The position numbers were made by a program, and so were the translations under genes. Below the pieces are notes generated by a model. That model was not told the origin of the DNA. It saw only the letters and a program-made list of their open reading frames with translations, and searched no databases. A stretch of 64,000 bases of DNA from Atrina japonica (lineage: Eukaryota > Mollusca > Bivalvia > Pterioida > Pinnidae), in assembly GCA_030159075.1 (NCBI GenBank), contig BROG01000026.1:1953501-2017500 (forward strand), in the 5' to 3' direction. Of the stretch, positions 49,001 to 61,500 are shown piece by piece (positions within the stretch are counted from its first letter, which is position 1; each line of letters starts with the position of its first letter).

Positions 49001-51261
49001 GTCTGACCATTCTAAAGTTATATGCTCGACAGAGGGTGAGTATAAAATTAAATTTTCCGAAATTGACCAAAATTATCCAAACGATGGCAACATCGAAAAA
49101 ATGCATGACTTCTGGTGTGCCTACCTGATATCAAAATTTTGACTAAAGAGCTTGTCTGCATAGTGCTACAGTGTACATGTACAGATTGAATTTTAAAATG
49201 ATCTTCCAGGGCCCAAAGTCAACAAAAACTGAGTACTTACTCAAATTTTAAGATCCGTACTCAACATATTTATTAATTTTTTACAGGAGAATAATGTATG
49301 ACACAAAAATTTATTTGTGAATGATGAAACATAATATGATCCCAAACCTTAAAGTTTTACAAACTATTAAATAGTGACTGTCTAAATAATGAAATAGAAG
49401 TTGAGTATTGAGTAAATTGGTAACTTTGGGCCCTGTTCCACAAATAGGCCTTGAGGAGTGTGTGGCTTAGTTGCATTTTCTAAGAGCAGTTCTACCAAAC
49501 ATTTGAATTTTTACCCTAGACTTGTGTTTAAAAAATAAAGCGAGGAAGAAACGCAACAGTATGATTTGACAATATAATAACCGTCGCGGCAGAAAAGTGA
49601 TAAATCATTGATCTTATTCCAAGTGAATAGAAAAAAACCTGTATTTTAGATGGTAGCTTCACGTTGCTGTAGTTTTGTTTTAGGCAACTAAATTAGATGC
49701 CTAACTTTACTATGTAGCTATATAAGCACTCGTAAGTACCAGATAGTTTACCGTATTCTAGTAGAGTGTTTTAACATCAGAAATAGTTTATATAAAATGT
49801 TTTCTGTTTTTTTTTTAGCCAAACTATGACAAATTAGAAGCAAAAGTGAATGAAGCCAAAAAGATACAAATTGAAGCTAAAATGAAAGCCAAGGGTCTGT
49901 CCTCTTCTGACCATGGTACACCCAATTCTACCTCAAGACAGAGTAAGTTTAAATGTTTTATTATTCCTGTAGGCGGCTTGTTATGCTTTTGTAAAAACTA
50001 TTACATTTTGATATAGAGGTATTGCATTTGGTGATTAAAAGCATTATCATAAAAAAGGGAATGTTACAAAATCAAAATGAAATTTGAATTCACTGGTAAA
50101 ATTCAATTTCTTACAGGCCTATAAATTGTTCTCATTAAAATGATGTGAACTTTGCTGGATATAAAATTGACAATTATTTTATTTGTAGATTCTCCAAAGA
50201 ATGTCAGCCCAAATCCCACATTAATCAGTGTACTTAAAAGAATTAAGACTGAAGAAGACCGGCATTCAGAGAATGGTTCTGTGTAAGTATTCTATCATTT
50301 ACAAGGCATCAAAACTCTTCTGTTCGACGCTTCTTGGAAAATAGCCTGTTTAATGCTCAGTTCTGTTTCTGCGTTGATAAAAAATTTGATGAATTATGTG
50401 TTTACAAAGTGTTCTTTGTCTATTGAAATCATTAAGTTCCATGTTGGTTCTTTTTAAATCTAAGAACAGTTTTATACATTATATGTTTTATTGACAGGAA
50501 AAATCACAACAGCAGAAAAAGGCCCAGTCAAAGTCCATACAACAGAAGCAGGTCACGATCCAGAAGTCATGGAAGGTAAGTTGATTGTGTATAGGCTTAA
50601 TTTGTGTGCCTGTAAACCGCATCAAAAGTAACAGAATTTTGCTTATATTTTGTCCCCCAGTGAAGAGAAAGTTAATTGTGTGTCTCAATCCGCTTTAGTT
50701 TTGTGATTGCAATCTTTCATTTGATAATTTCTCCTTGGTGTTAAGCATCACTGATGATTTTTGTATTATTAATCTAATTATGAATTTGCTTAGTCATTTG
50801 TTGCCAACCTTTGAAATTATAATTATTGAAAGTATATTGTAGAGGAACAATAAAGATACAAATTATTGCTATTTGAGATGTTGACATAGCTTGTGTTAAT
50901 CGTAACATCATTCCTATTTCACAGATCATCAGCATCAAGATCCAGTAGAAGTCTTAGTCCAAGTCCTGCAAATAAGAGACGGAAAAACCATACTACCTCG
51001 CCCAAAAAGTATAAAAAGGAAAAATACCTCAGTCCGGATAGATATTACTCCTCAAAGGAACATAGACATTCTCACAAAAGGAAAAAGCAGTCCAGATCTA
51101 GGAGTAGATCTCTAAGCAGATCTCCGGAAAGATACAAGTCTAGTCATAAGAAATACTACAAAGAAAAGGACCACTACTACTCACCCGATAGACATTCCAA
51201 AAGACGGCGAAACGGACACTCCAGTCCGTCTAGAGACCGATATGACAAGTATAGAAGATAA
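40023..51261 (+). CDS. CCNL1: Cyclin L (CCNL1/CCNL2-type), 11 coding exons
   Basis: Coding exons: 40023-40226, 41102-41176, 42618-42727, 45506-45626, 45865-45929, 48345-48444, 48931-49035, 49819-49942, 50189-50282, 50498-50575, 50925-51261. All have GT-AG borders and keep frame, giving 470 aa. Landmarks shared with vertebrate cyclin [13 protein letters not shown] and [11 protein letters not shown] at the N terminus, the first cyclin box ([31 protein letters not shown]), then LDQNYI and [14 protein letters not shown], the second cyclin box ([35 protein letters not shown]), and a C-terminal Arg/Ser domain rich in RS and SP pairs ([10 protein letters not shown] and all of exon 11). Cyclin L partners CDK11 and acts in nuclear speckles on transcription-coupled splicing. 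The start ATG sits in a good context (AAGATGG). A single ancestral gene is expected here, so the L1/L2 label is nominal. Intron 5 holds a candidate alternative exon. Confidence 0.95.
40227..41101. other. CCNL1: Cyclin L intron 1
   Basis: Contains a GAGTCC..GTGAGTCCCCAAGTG stretch at about 40500-40600 of repeat character, and degenerate TACCACATACTA repeats at 40744-40815. No exon. Confidence 0.5.
41317..41778. mobile_element. Family E MITE split by a 345-bp insertion with a 28-bp direct duplication
   Basis: The MITE starts at 41317 (TTAACCCATTCACCCCTAAA), is broken at 41359 and resumes at 41705, ending TTGATGAGTTGA. The block from CTAAAGAGACATCTGGACTA to GTCTAAGT is present at both 41332-41359 and 41705-41732. 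The insert 41360-41704 has an A run near its left end and TCCGGT/ACCGGA palindromic words near its right. Confidence 0.75.
42728..45505. other. CCNL1: Cyclin L intron 3 (2.8 kb)
   Basis: AT-rich with a T run at 43087-43108, a TA run at 44245-44263 and no recognised repeat family. A pyrimidine-rich AG at about 43157 (CTGCATTGCACAG) lacks a convincing donor downstream. It is unusually free of transposons compared with the rest of the window. Confidence 0.45.
46639..46758. mobile_element. MITE with CAGTCAAACTTG-type ends, family D copy 1
   Basis: 120 bp. CAGTCAATCTTGTTTATAAA and GGCCACC at the left against GGTGGCC and TGCAAGTTTGACTG at the right; TA on both sides. Confidence 0.8.
47080..47155 (+). 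other. CCNL1: Candidate alternative (poison) exon in cyclin L intron 5
   Basis: A strong 3' splice site (pyrimidine tract from about 47056 ending in CCCCAG at 47079) precedes a stretch of higher GC than its intron. A possible donor, CTG|GTATGA, is at 47156. Splicing from exon 5, which ends with TG at 45929, puts TG+A together as TGA, so inclusion stops translation at once after 191 residues, before the second cyclin box and RS tail. Without the donor, the exon could be terminal; an ATTAAA lies near 47583. Vertebrate cyclin L genes make truncated isoforms at about this junction. The exon boundaries are inferred, not proven. Confidence 0.45.
48098..48189 (+). mobile_element. Short hairpin MITE, family E, full copy
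   Basis: TTAATTCATTCACCCCTAAA to TCAGGGGTTGATGAGTTAA, in cyclin L intron 5, about 155 bp before exon 6. Confidence 0.8.
49206..49441. mobile_element. MITE with GGGCCCAAAGT ends in cyclin L intron 7
   Basis: GGGCCCAAAGTCAACAAAAA at the left, GGTAACTTTGGGCCC at the right; inner GAGTACTTACTCAA and TTGAGTATTGAGTAA words are also inverted. Confidence 0.65.
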
Positions 51262-52623
51262 TGAAAACTCGGTTTAGTCATACATTGTTCTTAAGTATAT
51301 GTGATTTTGTTTCAAGAATAGAATCATGTTCATATTTTTCACAAAACCTTGAAGGTTCTTTTTGTTTTTTTATTTTTATTTTTTCATTCGTACATGTTTT
51401 CATACATTGGCCTTTAGCAAGATCATTTTGTAAACTTGTTCAGATCTGCACATTTTAATTATGATATCATGATGGACTTAACTGTGATAATTGTCATAAA
51501 ATTTAATTCATTTATATGTCATGTAAGTGCTTTCTTATAGGGATAAAAAATAGTCATACCAGTGAGGATATTGTAAAGTCAATCTTTGTAAAGATACTTA
51601 ATTGACATAATGTCTGTAAAAGCATTACTAATTAATTGTATTATGTTTGGGTGCATGCATTGGTGTGGGATTTTGGCTGAGTGAGAAAGAGTAAAGCTAT
51701 TTGATGCATCATTTTCATGTTTCTTTTCTAGAAATGTTTTGGAAAGAAAATTGCTTTTAATTTATTGTTTGTATTTTGAAGAAAGTTTTTTTCACTAAAT
51801 ATTTTGGTAGATAATTCAATATTTAGATTTTATAATTGTTCATTTAATGTTAATGGTTTTGAAGTCATTGTTTATAACACAATTGAAAAAGAAAATTCAA
51901 ATACAAGTTTTAAAGACTTTTAAAAGGTGATGTAAGTTTTATTAAAAAATTTTCAGTATATAAGGTTGTAGGTAAATCCATCATTATGTAAATAAATTTA
52001 GGGGGAAAATTTCTGCAAATGTTAAATTTCCACTAAATATGCTTCAAAACTATTTTAAAATACCCTTCTCCTTTGTGCCAATTTTCTACTCCGGAAGAGT
52101 TCAAACTAACTTTAATGAAATAACATTTTCTGCCCCTCCCCTCCCCATTTCAATTGAATATTTCTCAAAAGAAAGACTTTCTTATTTTTGATAGCTCACA
52201 CTAATTCATATATGGGCCTTGGCCCTTTATGGGTAAAAAAATCCATTATTATTCCAGAACCATTGAAAGAATTTCAAAATACTAACCAAATGAATATTTA
52301 TTTATTTGAATGAAGGAAGACTCTGGAGTTGAAAATTGAATCTTGAAAAGCTTTACAACAGTTGTGCTTGTTATTAGCTTTGGTAACTTTAAAACTTCTT
52401 TGAAAAAGATTTAAAGCTGCCATGGCTGACAAGATTAGATCAATCATAATTATACACCATAGTACCTGTTAATGATGCATTGTATATCTGTATGTATGGG
52501 TGAATACATGTTTGTGTTGAATGTGTACATTTTAAGTTAATTTTCATTCAGTGGAGTGAGGAGATCTGAATGTAAGAGGAAAAATTGTATATAACCTAAA
52601 TGCTCACAGTAAGAACTGTGAAA

Positions 52624-52629
52624 AATAAA
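52624..52629 (+). terminator. CCNL1: Candidate polyadenylation signal of cyclin L
   Basis: AATAAA about 1.36 kb after the stop codon, followed by a T/GT-rich tract (TTTTTCCTGTGTTC). The stretch 51262-52620 is then a long AT-rich 3' UTR. Earlier alternative sites are possible. Confidence 0.4.
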
Positions 52630-53065
52630 AACGATTATTCTTATCTTGATTTTTCCTGTGTTCATTTTTAGATTTCCATAGTTACATGCAGCTCCGACTA
52701 TACAACAAAAATAGGTCTTAAGTTTTGACAGTTGAGCTCAACTGAAAAATTGCAAACATTTACTTGTAAGTATTATGAAACTAGAGTTAATCATATTTTA
52801 ATACCAACAGAGGATGGATCAAGATTTCTCTGTAATATTGCACAATGTTTTACTGCTAGGTTTCAGACATCCAATTAAACTGATAATATAGGTCTACCCC
52901 TCTTTTACTAATGGCCAATTTCAACCAAACGTAGGAAAGATCTCCATGTGAAGCTGCTTCAAGGTTAAGAAATAAGAGGGCCTAGTATCTACAGGACAAA
53001 ACCCTTGTACATCTTTTAAAATCTTTTCTACTGAACCAGTAGTCTGTTTTCTTTCATATATAATA

Positions 53066-53520
53066 TAGTCAAACCTGCCATAAAAGGCCACCTGTTTTTA
53101 GCAGCCACTTGTCTTCAACAGCCAATTAGTATTTCCCCTCAATCAATTTCACTGTATAAAAAAGCCTAAACCAGCAGCCACCTGTCTAACATGGCCAACG
53201 GCCAGTGATATTCAGGACAAAATACTTGGTCACACTGTTTTCAGCAGCCATTTTTTTGAAGATAATTGATCGCATGTTCTATTTTCACAAAACCTATAAA
53301 CATGTTAGCCTGGTAGCACTGTAATGTACATGATTTTAACACCTGATCATCTTAACATCAAATCGTTTGGTATTGGTATATGAATATAAATGTGTTGCAA
53401 TACTGTATAATGGACATCAATCTTCTTGTGATTTTTGTCAACCTGGAACCAAAGGCCACCTGTCTTATGCAGCCACTTTTTCAATTTCCCTTGAGTGGCT
53501 GCTGAAAACAGGTTTGATTG
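53066..53520. mobile_element. MITE with CAGTCAAACCTG-type ends, family D copy 2
   Basis: TAGTCAAACCTGCCATAAAA and GGCCACCTGTTTTTAGCAGC at the left against GGCTGCTGAAAACAGGTTTG ending ATTG at the right. GCAGCCAC words recur throughout the 455 bp. Confidence 0.7.
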
Positions 53521-54720
53521 TACAGGATTTTTAAGTTGGTTAACACAAAGTAAAATGTTGTAACTGCAACTTTTAGTAGAGTGAGGGATTTTATCGACAT
53601 GATCACAATCTTAATGAAAAGATTGATAATGCCAACAGCATAACTAGTACAGTACAAGTGAAGACATCATCTCTCGCAAATTGACATCTTCATCAAGAGA
53701 AAGTAGTTCTGATATTATAAATTTCATGTGAAAATTTAAGTCTAGATCCTTATGATGGCATAAAGCTGCCATTGACATGTTGATAATCTGATTTGACCCA
53801 GGTGCTACAAAAATAGGAAAAACGGTGGGTGTTTATTGTAACCAATTAATCGTCAAACTGGGGTAAAACGGTTGCTTTTTTACAAGGCACATTGTTAAAG
53901 TTGTAGTTGTTACCACGGCCAGCTATCATTGTTCTTATTTTGTAGGGGGACTACAGATAAATGGTTACGTATAGGTTTTTTTTGGTCCACATCTTGTTAA
54001 CTGGCTTGAAAAGATTCTCGATTGTGTGAAGTAAAGGGGAGGGGTGTTTATAGGGACATGGGTTGAATACAATAAACAAAACGAAGATAAAGTGTAAGTG
54101 CTCATTTCAATAATTGTTACATGTAAATCTTACAAAATCTTCTACCTGCTCTTTATTACAAACTGGAAATATCTTGTCTTATCCAAATATATTGCTGGTA
54201 TTTGATTATTTTTTATCTAATTATATTCCTTCAAATTATTTCTGAATTAATTGTAGGCCAGTAGAAGTTTGATGGGGTTGGGGTGGTGGAAGAAATGTTA
54301 AATTCAAGTTCTGTTAAGTAGTCAACTGAGCCCAAGGCTTTTGTTATATCTTCTATATCATATTCAGCATTTGTATATACTAGTAAGTCGCATAAATAGT
54401 GAAGTGATTTGGTATGTTATTCTTCACCATGAAAAAGGAAAACATCCAATACAAACATCATCTGCACTGCCTCTATTACTTTGAAACTTAACAAATGTCA
54501 GGTAACACATGGGTAACTTGAGTACAAACCTATTTATAGGCCATCACTCAACTTGACAGTAGTTCCTGCCTGTATTATTAATACACATTCGCTGTTTAAG
54601 CTACCGTTGTGTAAACAAAGTCTAATCTAGTGACACAGAAAACAATATCTTTCATTTTTTTATATAAAATTTTATTTTGTATTCAAATTGGACAAAAACG
54701 AGTATAAAGTCAACAAATCA

Positions 54721-54869
54721 TAAGGTCAAGGAAGTAACTCGAGTGATTGGTAATATATATATAAAAAAACCACTGAAGAGTCAATATTTGACGTAAGGTC
54801 AAGGAAGTAACTCGAGTGATTGGTGATATATATATAAAAAAAACAACACTGAAAAGTCAATATTTGCCC
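54721..54869. repeat. Two-copy 73-bp tandem duplication
   Basis: TAAGGTCAAGGAAGTAACTC begins at 54721 and again at 54794; each copy has CGAGTGATTGGT, an AT run and GTCAATATTTG. Confidence 0.9.
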
Positions 54870-55327
54870 AGTCTTCTGTTGAATCTCTCGTCTTTAATTC
54901 ATCTTTGGTCAACAACTGTAAGACTAAGGAGGTAAATGAACAAGATGGATAATAATCCTCCCAATATATGACACTTCTTTTCCCGAGTTTCCACTATCAT
55001 TTCGTCAATCTATCTGGTGGATATATAGATTACTATTCAAACAAGGCTTTGCAGAAGATAAATTAAAATCGCTGAATTATTTGTAGTAAACTTCAGTCCA
55101 TCAAAAAAAAAGATCTTTTCCATTGTAATTTATATAAACAATTGGTCTGAAAAATCACACAAAACCTTCAAACAGTAACCAATAGTTGTCCACAAATAAA
55201 CTGCACTGAATGAGCATGCGTATCCAGGAGACCGTGTTCAGGATTACACTTTATTATCCTGTAATTAAGATCCCTTTGGAAGAACCAATTTTCCTTGGGT
55301 GATGCCTTTTTCAAAAGACAGGTTCAA

Positions 55328-55333
55328 TTTTAT
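55328..55333 (-). terminator. SPAG7: Possible polyadenylation signal of SPAG7
   Basis: TTTATT on the plus strand (AATAAA on the minus) about 215 bp past the stop codon. Nothing else confirms it. Confidence 0.25.
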
Positions 55334-55547
55334 TATACACTCTGCCTCAACTGTTTTCTGTTCTGATGTAGAAGACAGGTTTATTTCTTCTTGGACTTGT
55401 ATCAATTCACCAGCAACCTGTCTTAATCAGGATTAATAATGTTACAAGAACTATATGTTACTAAACAAAATAAAACACTTCATTGTTTGAATATTATCAA
55501 AATAATAATTAAAAATCATCATTAAAAGGACTAATTCTCTATTGTTA

Positions 55548-58500
55548 TCATCTTGCTTCACTTAAGTTGGAACATGAAGATGAAACCGTGGCATCTGATT
55601 CAGTACAAGTGTTGCTAGATTCAACTTCAGAGACAGAATGTTCAGTTTTCAATTTTTTCTTGGCACGTGTCTCGGCTAAAACTTGTTCAATGGTTCTATG
55701 ATCCCGCTTGTTTTCACTAGGAACTGAAATAAGGAAAAGACAACATGATATAGACATATTCCTTTCTAACATAAATATTCTGCAGTTATTTAGAAATTAT
55801 GAACTGATTTCTGGAACTTGGAACCTGGATAAAATTTGGACAGAAGTAAAGTGAGTAAAATCTCTATACAAATTCCATGGAACCTGGATAAGAATTTGTT
55901 ATATCAGAATTTTGTTATTTAAGGATTTTTTTAAAAATATATTTTTACACTTGTTTGTCATTGGGAGTCGACACACTGCAAGTCTAGTGTATTCATGGCT
56001 ACCTAGAAATAACGTGCAGGTAACACTTGGATACTTAGGGAGTACCCTGTTATTGTTTTACAAAAACTGTCAGGGTATTGGTGATTCCCCTGTCATAAAT
56101 GGAGTTTTACAGTGAGGTGTCAGCCCAGAGGTGAAATGAATATGTCTCACGGGGGAATCGCCAATATCCTGTCAGTCTTTGTAAAATAGTCACAGTAACC
56201 TATTTAAATTGCCTCACATTTTAAATTAGTATATGTATTTTAATGACAGCAACGACCTCAAAGGTAGACTTATGCAGGCTCCTACCTTTATGTATGACCA
56301 AGTTACTTTGTTGAGTATACTCATTTGGATTTGATCATTTCAATATTGATTTATTGACAAAACTCATCAAATGATATATCTTTCATGTTGTGTATTTGAA
56401 AAAATGAGTTCTAGAAACTGTAAAAATGTTACTATATACATTGTACAGTGGAACCTGTCTTAAGACCACCTGTCTTTTGAGACCACATTCTGAAAACCAT
56501 TCAGCTAAATATCCCTGAAAATAAAACCTCTTTGGAGAGACCACCTGTCTTATGAAACCACATTTTAGTGGCAGAAAGAGTGCTATATACGTCCCAATGT
56601 ATTACAAAATATGTAAACAGTATAAAGTTCAAGAAGTGCATCAAAGTCTGTCTGTGTGACATTGTATTAAATGAAGCAGTGAAATGTGAATCCCCTTTTA
56701 TCACCGACCAATGAAATAACACAAAACATTGTGCATTGGAATACTGTATACCTGAAAACTGTTGCTCCCATTTAATTTTGCTCCCATTTAATTTTCGCCC
56801 TTAGATGAGAGGGCAAATTCAAAATGGAAGTGAAATTTTCAAGCTATATAATTGAAGCATGGACATTCTTGCATCCGTTACACTATGATTATTTAGTTTA
56901 AGACGGGGTGAATATGTTTTCTGCGAAAGTTTCCATGTACACATATACAATATTCAATAAATCCATTCAATTATGGAAAAAGTCTACCAGTAATATCATA
57001 AGAAACGATGAATACAAATATTTTTACCATTCATTTTTTAACATAATGAAATGAACTTTCCGTTCAAGCAAGGGTAAATACTTCTGTTTTATTGTATAAA
57101 TTTTTACAAACCAAGAAAACGTGTAATAGCTAGCACTTTTCTTTCTCGTACACTGAACTGGAAAATCCACTTTTTATCCTAGAAGAGATTTTCTTATCTC
57201 TCCCTTGGAAGAGAAGATTTAGGGCCCATTTTACCAAAGGTCCTAAGTTTTAAATCTTAAGTTTTAGTTCTAATTGTTATGGGACTGATGCGTTGCCTTG
57301 GTAGATATGACTAAAACTTGGGATTTAGGACTTAGGACCTTTCGTTAAACGGGCCCTAGGTTATTGAAACATGCCCTACTTTTGTAATTTACTTTGTTAA
57401 CATTTCCAAAAGGAACAATTTTCACCTATCCAACATTGTTTCCTTGTCAGAAAACAAAAAGGTGGAAAACAGCAGACATTGTAAAATCATTGGGAACGAA
57501 ATCTACCATGTGCATTCTACCGTATATGAGATTTGTGTACTTGTATGCATAGTGATATATATATTTGTACATGTTCATGTGCTTCTCTTTGATTGTAAGA
57601 ATAATTTAAATCCTAATAAATAAGCTTAAATGTAAAAGAAAACAACACAATCAATCACCGTAACCCAAGTCCACACATGCACTCTGACTGAGATTTCTTT
57701 GTCCATCCCACAACAATAGTGATAGATCAAATCGTAAAAGATATTTACCGAATCCGTATGACCTGTTGGCAGTTGTTTGTTTGGCCGCATCTTTGGCAGC
57801 CTCTTCTCCAATCAAGTGTTTGTATTTGTCCTTGTAGTTTGACGCAGGGATCATTTTCTCTGTTCTATGTTTGGCATCCTCTTCCTCTTGAAGTCGATCT
57901 AACTCCTAAAATAAGTTTGAAACATACATAAGCTGGGACCATGATGCTTATCTGAACAATACTGACAAAAAAACGGACAACTTCTGATCTTAGTAAACCT
58001 CACTCAAGTCTCTAGATCAGTCGAGCCAACAAAAATTTAGTTTGGGATGGTGATCTCCATATATTCCATGACCTTGACCTTTGACCCCATGACATTGAAA
58101 TTTGGTTTGTTTTTTTTTTGTTCGTTTATTGTTGTTTAACGTCCCACTCAGGAATCTTCCACTCATGTGGAAATGTCACCAAATGCCAGTGAAGGACTTC
58201 AAATTTTGGCCTATGTTCAGCACTTAGGGCCATTGAGCAGTGAAGGTTCTTCAATGTACAGACACCTACTTTGACACAGGACCTCGGTTTTTACTGTCAG
58301 TCCAAAGAACAGGAAACCAACCTGCCTGGACTTGAACTCATGATCAAGAGTCGAGGGCGCTACCGACTGAGTCAGGCCGGCTCTCGAAATTTATTTGGTA
58401 AAAATGATCCTTAGATAATTCCTAACAACTTTCTCATATATCTTTGTATACAAAAAGTCAATCAGTTTTGAGTTATTAGGCCATTTGTATAAAACTGCAC

Positions 58501-61500
58501 CATATGTTACTGAAGCACCCCCTAGTGTCTTGTTTATGAACAGATTTTGTTTTCATTCACAAACGCTGTCAATATTGACTTGACAATCATGCATACAAAA
58601 TTTGAAAATACAGTTCACCCCCGTTATAACCCCATCTTTTGTTTTTCTGAATTTTGGCGGTATAACGGGTTTGGCATTATATCGAGGTTTACTCATTACG
58701 TCATTGAAATCATTATAATCTGCCTACATATGTAAAAGTTTAGGTACAAGACACATGGTTTACATGTTATTGATCTATATCTAAAATACATACAAATATT
58801 TCTAAAATAGATCACATTAATATTTAAGGATAATAAAAAACAAAAAATGTTCTGGACACCGTATACACCGAGTCATATTCTAATTTTTATAATTTATAAA
58901 ATGTACGTTTAAAAAAAAAATCGGTAATCTGCAACTGTTTTGCACTCAGTGAATGAGATCGTGTATTTGACTTGCTTTAGTTATGAGATTTTCGTCTGAA
59001 TTTTGTAAATCCTTGAGATATCTTACGGCAACAGCCATCATTGTTTGGGCCTCAATCTCTCACACAAAGTTGTCTGTAGTTGCACTCCAAATGCATGGAA
59101 TGACAACTCCTTGGGCCTGTGTAAATAACACAGTAGGAGATGATAGGTCATCATGAGCACAACACCCAAATTCAGGGTCATCAACGTGAAGAGATTCGAT
59201 GATAAAATCATGGTTGATTGTTTCAAAATTGTCACAATGCATGTCACTGTTAAAAATTCACGGACAGGATGCAAATATCATTGTCTAAATAACGACACTT
59301 GCAACACTGACAAAATTTTTATCAACAGTATTGAAAAATAATATGATAACTCCAGATGTGTATATTTTGGATGTCTTGTATTGTTACTGACAATATCTCT
59401 CTTCAGCCAGTGTTAAAATTGTCCCTTTGAGAGGTATTTCCATTTTCAAGTCTATATTTTTACTGTATACGATACCCTATTTACAACTCACTCTACCCAG
59501 CACCGGACAATTAACTTTAAATCACTGTCTAATTGATATCTATTTAACACTAATTACCAACCAGTACTCAACATTGTTTTCTGGTGTATATATATCCCTG
59601 GCTATTTATCTGGTGTTGCGATACGGCCGGGTGAATTTACACGCATAAATGAACTTTTGTATTTGAAAATTGGGGTGAATTATATGGGAGGAAATCTGTT
59701 CTTCAAGAAATAGTGGCGTTATGCGGGTTTGGCGTTATAATGGGGGTGAACTGTAATTTGATTATTGGCTCATTAGAAGAAGATTTTTAAAGATCTACCA
59801 AGTTTTGGTCCTTTTTTATCCCTTTCATGGCCCCTATGGGTCCTAGCCCATTTTCATTCCCAAACTTTGTGGGGCTTTACATAAAGATACTTCCTGTCAA
59901 TCTGGTTAATACTGGCCCACTGGTTCTTGAGAAGAAGTTGAAAATGTGTAAAAGTTAAAATCGTATGGTGCACAATGGTCGACAATGGACAAAAGACAAT
60001 CGCAACAAGTCACCTTCAGCCTTTGGCTCAGATGACCTAAAAAGTAAAATAGTTAGAGCTTTCTGTATTTTGGACAGAAAATTATATATGTTAGCTATGT
60101 ATGTGACAATGCTCTACCTTCTGTTTAGCTAATTCTTTTGCTTTTTCTGGATCCCAATCTAGACCTTGTCTGTATGCCAACAGCTCCTCGTCAGTAGGTG
60201 CAAATTCCTGTAAGCAATAAAACATGTACAGGTACATTCATTTTTATACATGCATATATCAGTTACTATAAACCAGGAATTTACTACATTCATATGTCAC
60301 CAGCTTTAGGTGAAGTGCCACAAATTTTGACCTGTTCTATGAACTGACACCAATGCAGTGAGGGTTCTTTTACATGCTGCGCCTGCCAGGACAGAGGAGC
60401 TCGGTTTAAAGGCTCATCCGAAAGAACTGTGACTTTCACTTTGTATGCGAGCATACAACTTTTTAGCACAGCTATGGTGCATGTAAATATTGAGAGGGTT
60501 CTGTTAACATGTCATGCCCAATGTAACCTTTGCCATCAGAAAGACTTGTGGCTTTGATTTCAGGGGAAGGAACCATTGCAACTTGGTAAAAACGTCTGAG
60601 GTATGACCCACTCTACCACATTACCATTGCAAGTGGTTGGTCTCAATGTGAATGCTTCTAATTAAAAACCTATGCAGTGGAATTACGATAAGGCAATGCA
60701 GTTTCTATTGTTTTTTTGTCTGAAATCTACTCTTTGAATGAACTAAGAAACAGAGTTACTGCTGTTAAAAAGTTGCCACATAATCTAAAAAAAAAATCTC
60801 ATTATGGGATGTAGGTGAAATTTTTCATGTTTTTCTCTCTCCTGACAAAATTGCAATTTTTGAATCCATGGATCAAGAGTACCATACAATAAACATCAAG
60901 TCTCACAAAGTCAGCCCATAATACTGAAAATCTGGAAATTTTTTGTGGGAATTTATTTTCATGATACACAAGTTATAAATTTACTTGCAGGATAATTTAT
61001 CCATAAGATTTTGCGATTTTGCATGCCAATGTCATCATACTATTATCATACTACATTACGTGATAATTTTATTTTTGTGATCTAAATGAAATTTTCGCGA
61101 ATAAAACCGGATTTACAGTTTATCATGTATACCAGTACATATTTTATTTCATTGAAAATTTATTCCCTGTTTCTTAAATTCACAGTAAATATAGCAAAAA
61201 ACTAAAACCACAATTTATTTCACCTATCCTGTATGTGTTCACCTTTCAATTTACTTATTAAGCCCTGAAAAATATTGGACTCTTCTGTAAATCAATGACT
61301 TGGACCAGTCCAAATGCATCTTTAGGGGTAAATGGATTGAATACCTTTTTCCAGAGCATCACATATCTATCTTGTTCCTCGATTCCAAAGGAGAAAGATG
61401 TCAGTCCTGCAACATCGGCAACTTCATGGCTGTGAGAAAAATCATGCAATAAAATAGAGCTAGAAGAAATGTTTGAATATTCATGAAAGAATATTACAGT

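Larger units (their letters stand above)
51262..55547. other. Cyclin L 3' UTR and convergent spacer to SPAG7
   Basis: The first 1.4 kb is probably cyclin L 3' UTR. Then come MITE D2 (53066-53520), a repeat-like stretch at 52190-52310 (ATGGGCCTTGGCCCTTTATG), and the 73-bp duplication at 54721. 53530-54700 and 54870-55320 show nothing recognised. Confidence 0.55.
55724..57748. other. SPAG7: SPAG7 intron 4 (2 kb)
   Basis: Holds MITE L (56050-56195), a family A MITE (56446-56583), a degenerate family N relative (about 56735-56900) and MITE J (57220-57358). No exon is seen. Confidence 0.5.
57906..60117. other. SPAG7: SPAG7 intron 3 (2.2 kb)
   Basis: Nearly filled by repeats: an old repeat with TGACCTTGACCTTTGACCCC (58020-58110, continued at 58386-58530) broken by a SINE, the family B element 58611-59753, and another dispersed repeat 59762-60044. 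Confidence 0.6.

Noticed and set aside
48784..49128. 114-codon open frame spanning cyclin L exon 7
   Set aside because: Only 48931-49035 is the exon; the rest is intron read-through.
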